From CAZJNX01 sp964547415 (GTDB lineage: Bacteria; Pseudomonadota; Alphaproteobacteria; Rhizobiales; Amorphaceae): 5,982 nt of DNA. Location of the stretch: NCBI GenBank assembly GCA_964547415.1, contig CAZJNX010000261.1:1-5982 (forward strand), read 5' to 3'. The notes beneath the pieces were generated by a model. The model was not told where the DNA came from and did no database searches. It saw only the letters and a list, made by a program, of their open reading frames with translations. A program made the translations under genes and the position numbers. This document shows positions 5,966 to 5,982 of this stretch, in pieces (within the stretch, counting starts at the first letter, position 1; every line of letters starts with the position of its first letter).

Positions 5966-5982
5966 CCGCGCCGCCCGCCCCG

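Overview
The window is very GC-rich DNA. Codons in its conserved genes end almost always in G or C. The style of the enolase, the RmlC-type epimerase and the family-4 glycosyltransferase suggests an alphaproteobacterium, possibly of the Rhodospirillales type. That assignment is inferred from protein style, not from a marker comparison.

Layout. Positions 1-2321 (minus strand) hold one long open frame that starts at a GTG and runs off the left edge without a stop. It encodes several beta-sandwich-like segments, then a short helical segment ending in a Y..WIARR motif. After that comes an Ala/Pro-rich linker with 60-bp tandem repeats. I read it as the N-terminal part of a large, multidomain, glycosyltransferase-like surface-polysaccharide protein. 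Positions 2347-2910 (minus) encode RmlC/RfbC, dTDP-4-dehydrorhamnose 3,5-epimerase, immediately upstream of that gene and probably co-transcribed with it. Positions 2911-3182 are a divergent intergenic region with a 10-bp direct repeat and a weak sigma-54-like match. Positions 3183-4640 (plus) encode a family-4 (GT-B) glycosyltransferase starting at TTG. Positions 4686-5965 (plus) encode enolase, interrupted by a 10-N assembly gap that breaks the frame on paper only. Only 17 bases follow the enolase stop.

How the genes fit together. The minus-strand pair and the plus-strand glycosyltransferase look like part of a rhamnose-containing polysaccharide locus: RmlC makes a precursor of dTDP-L-rhamnose, and the glycosyltransferases would use nucleotide sugars to build a glycan. 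Enolase is a housekeeping glycolytic gene that happens to follow the glycosyltransferase by 45 bp.

I found no tRNA, rRNA, CRISPR array, insertion sequence or phage signature, and nothing I would call a new system. The points most worth checking are the left-edge gene, which has no ATG start and no stop in the window, its repeat-bearing linker, and the mis-sized gap in eno.
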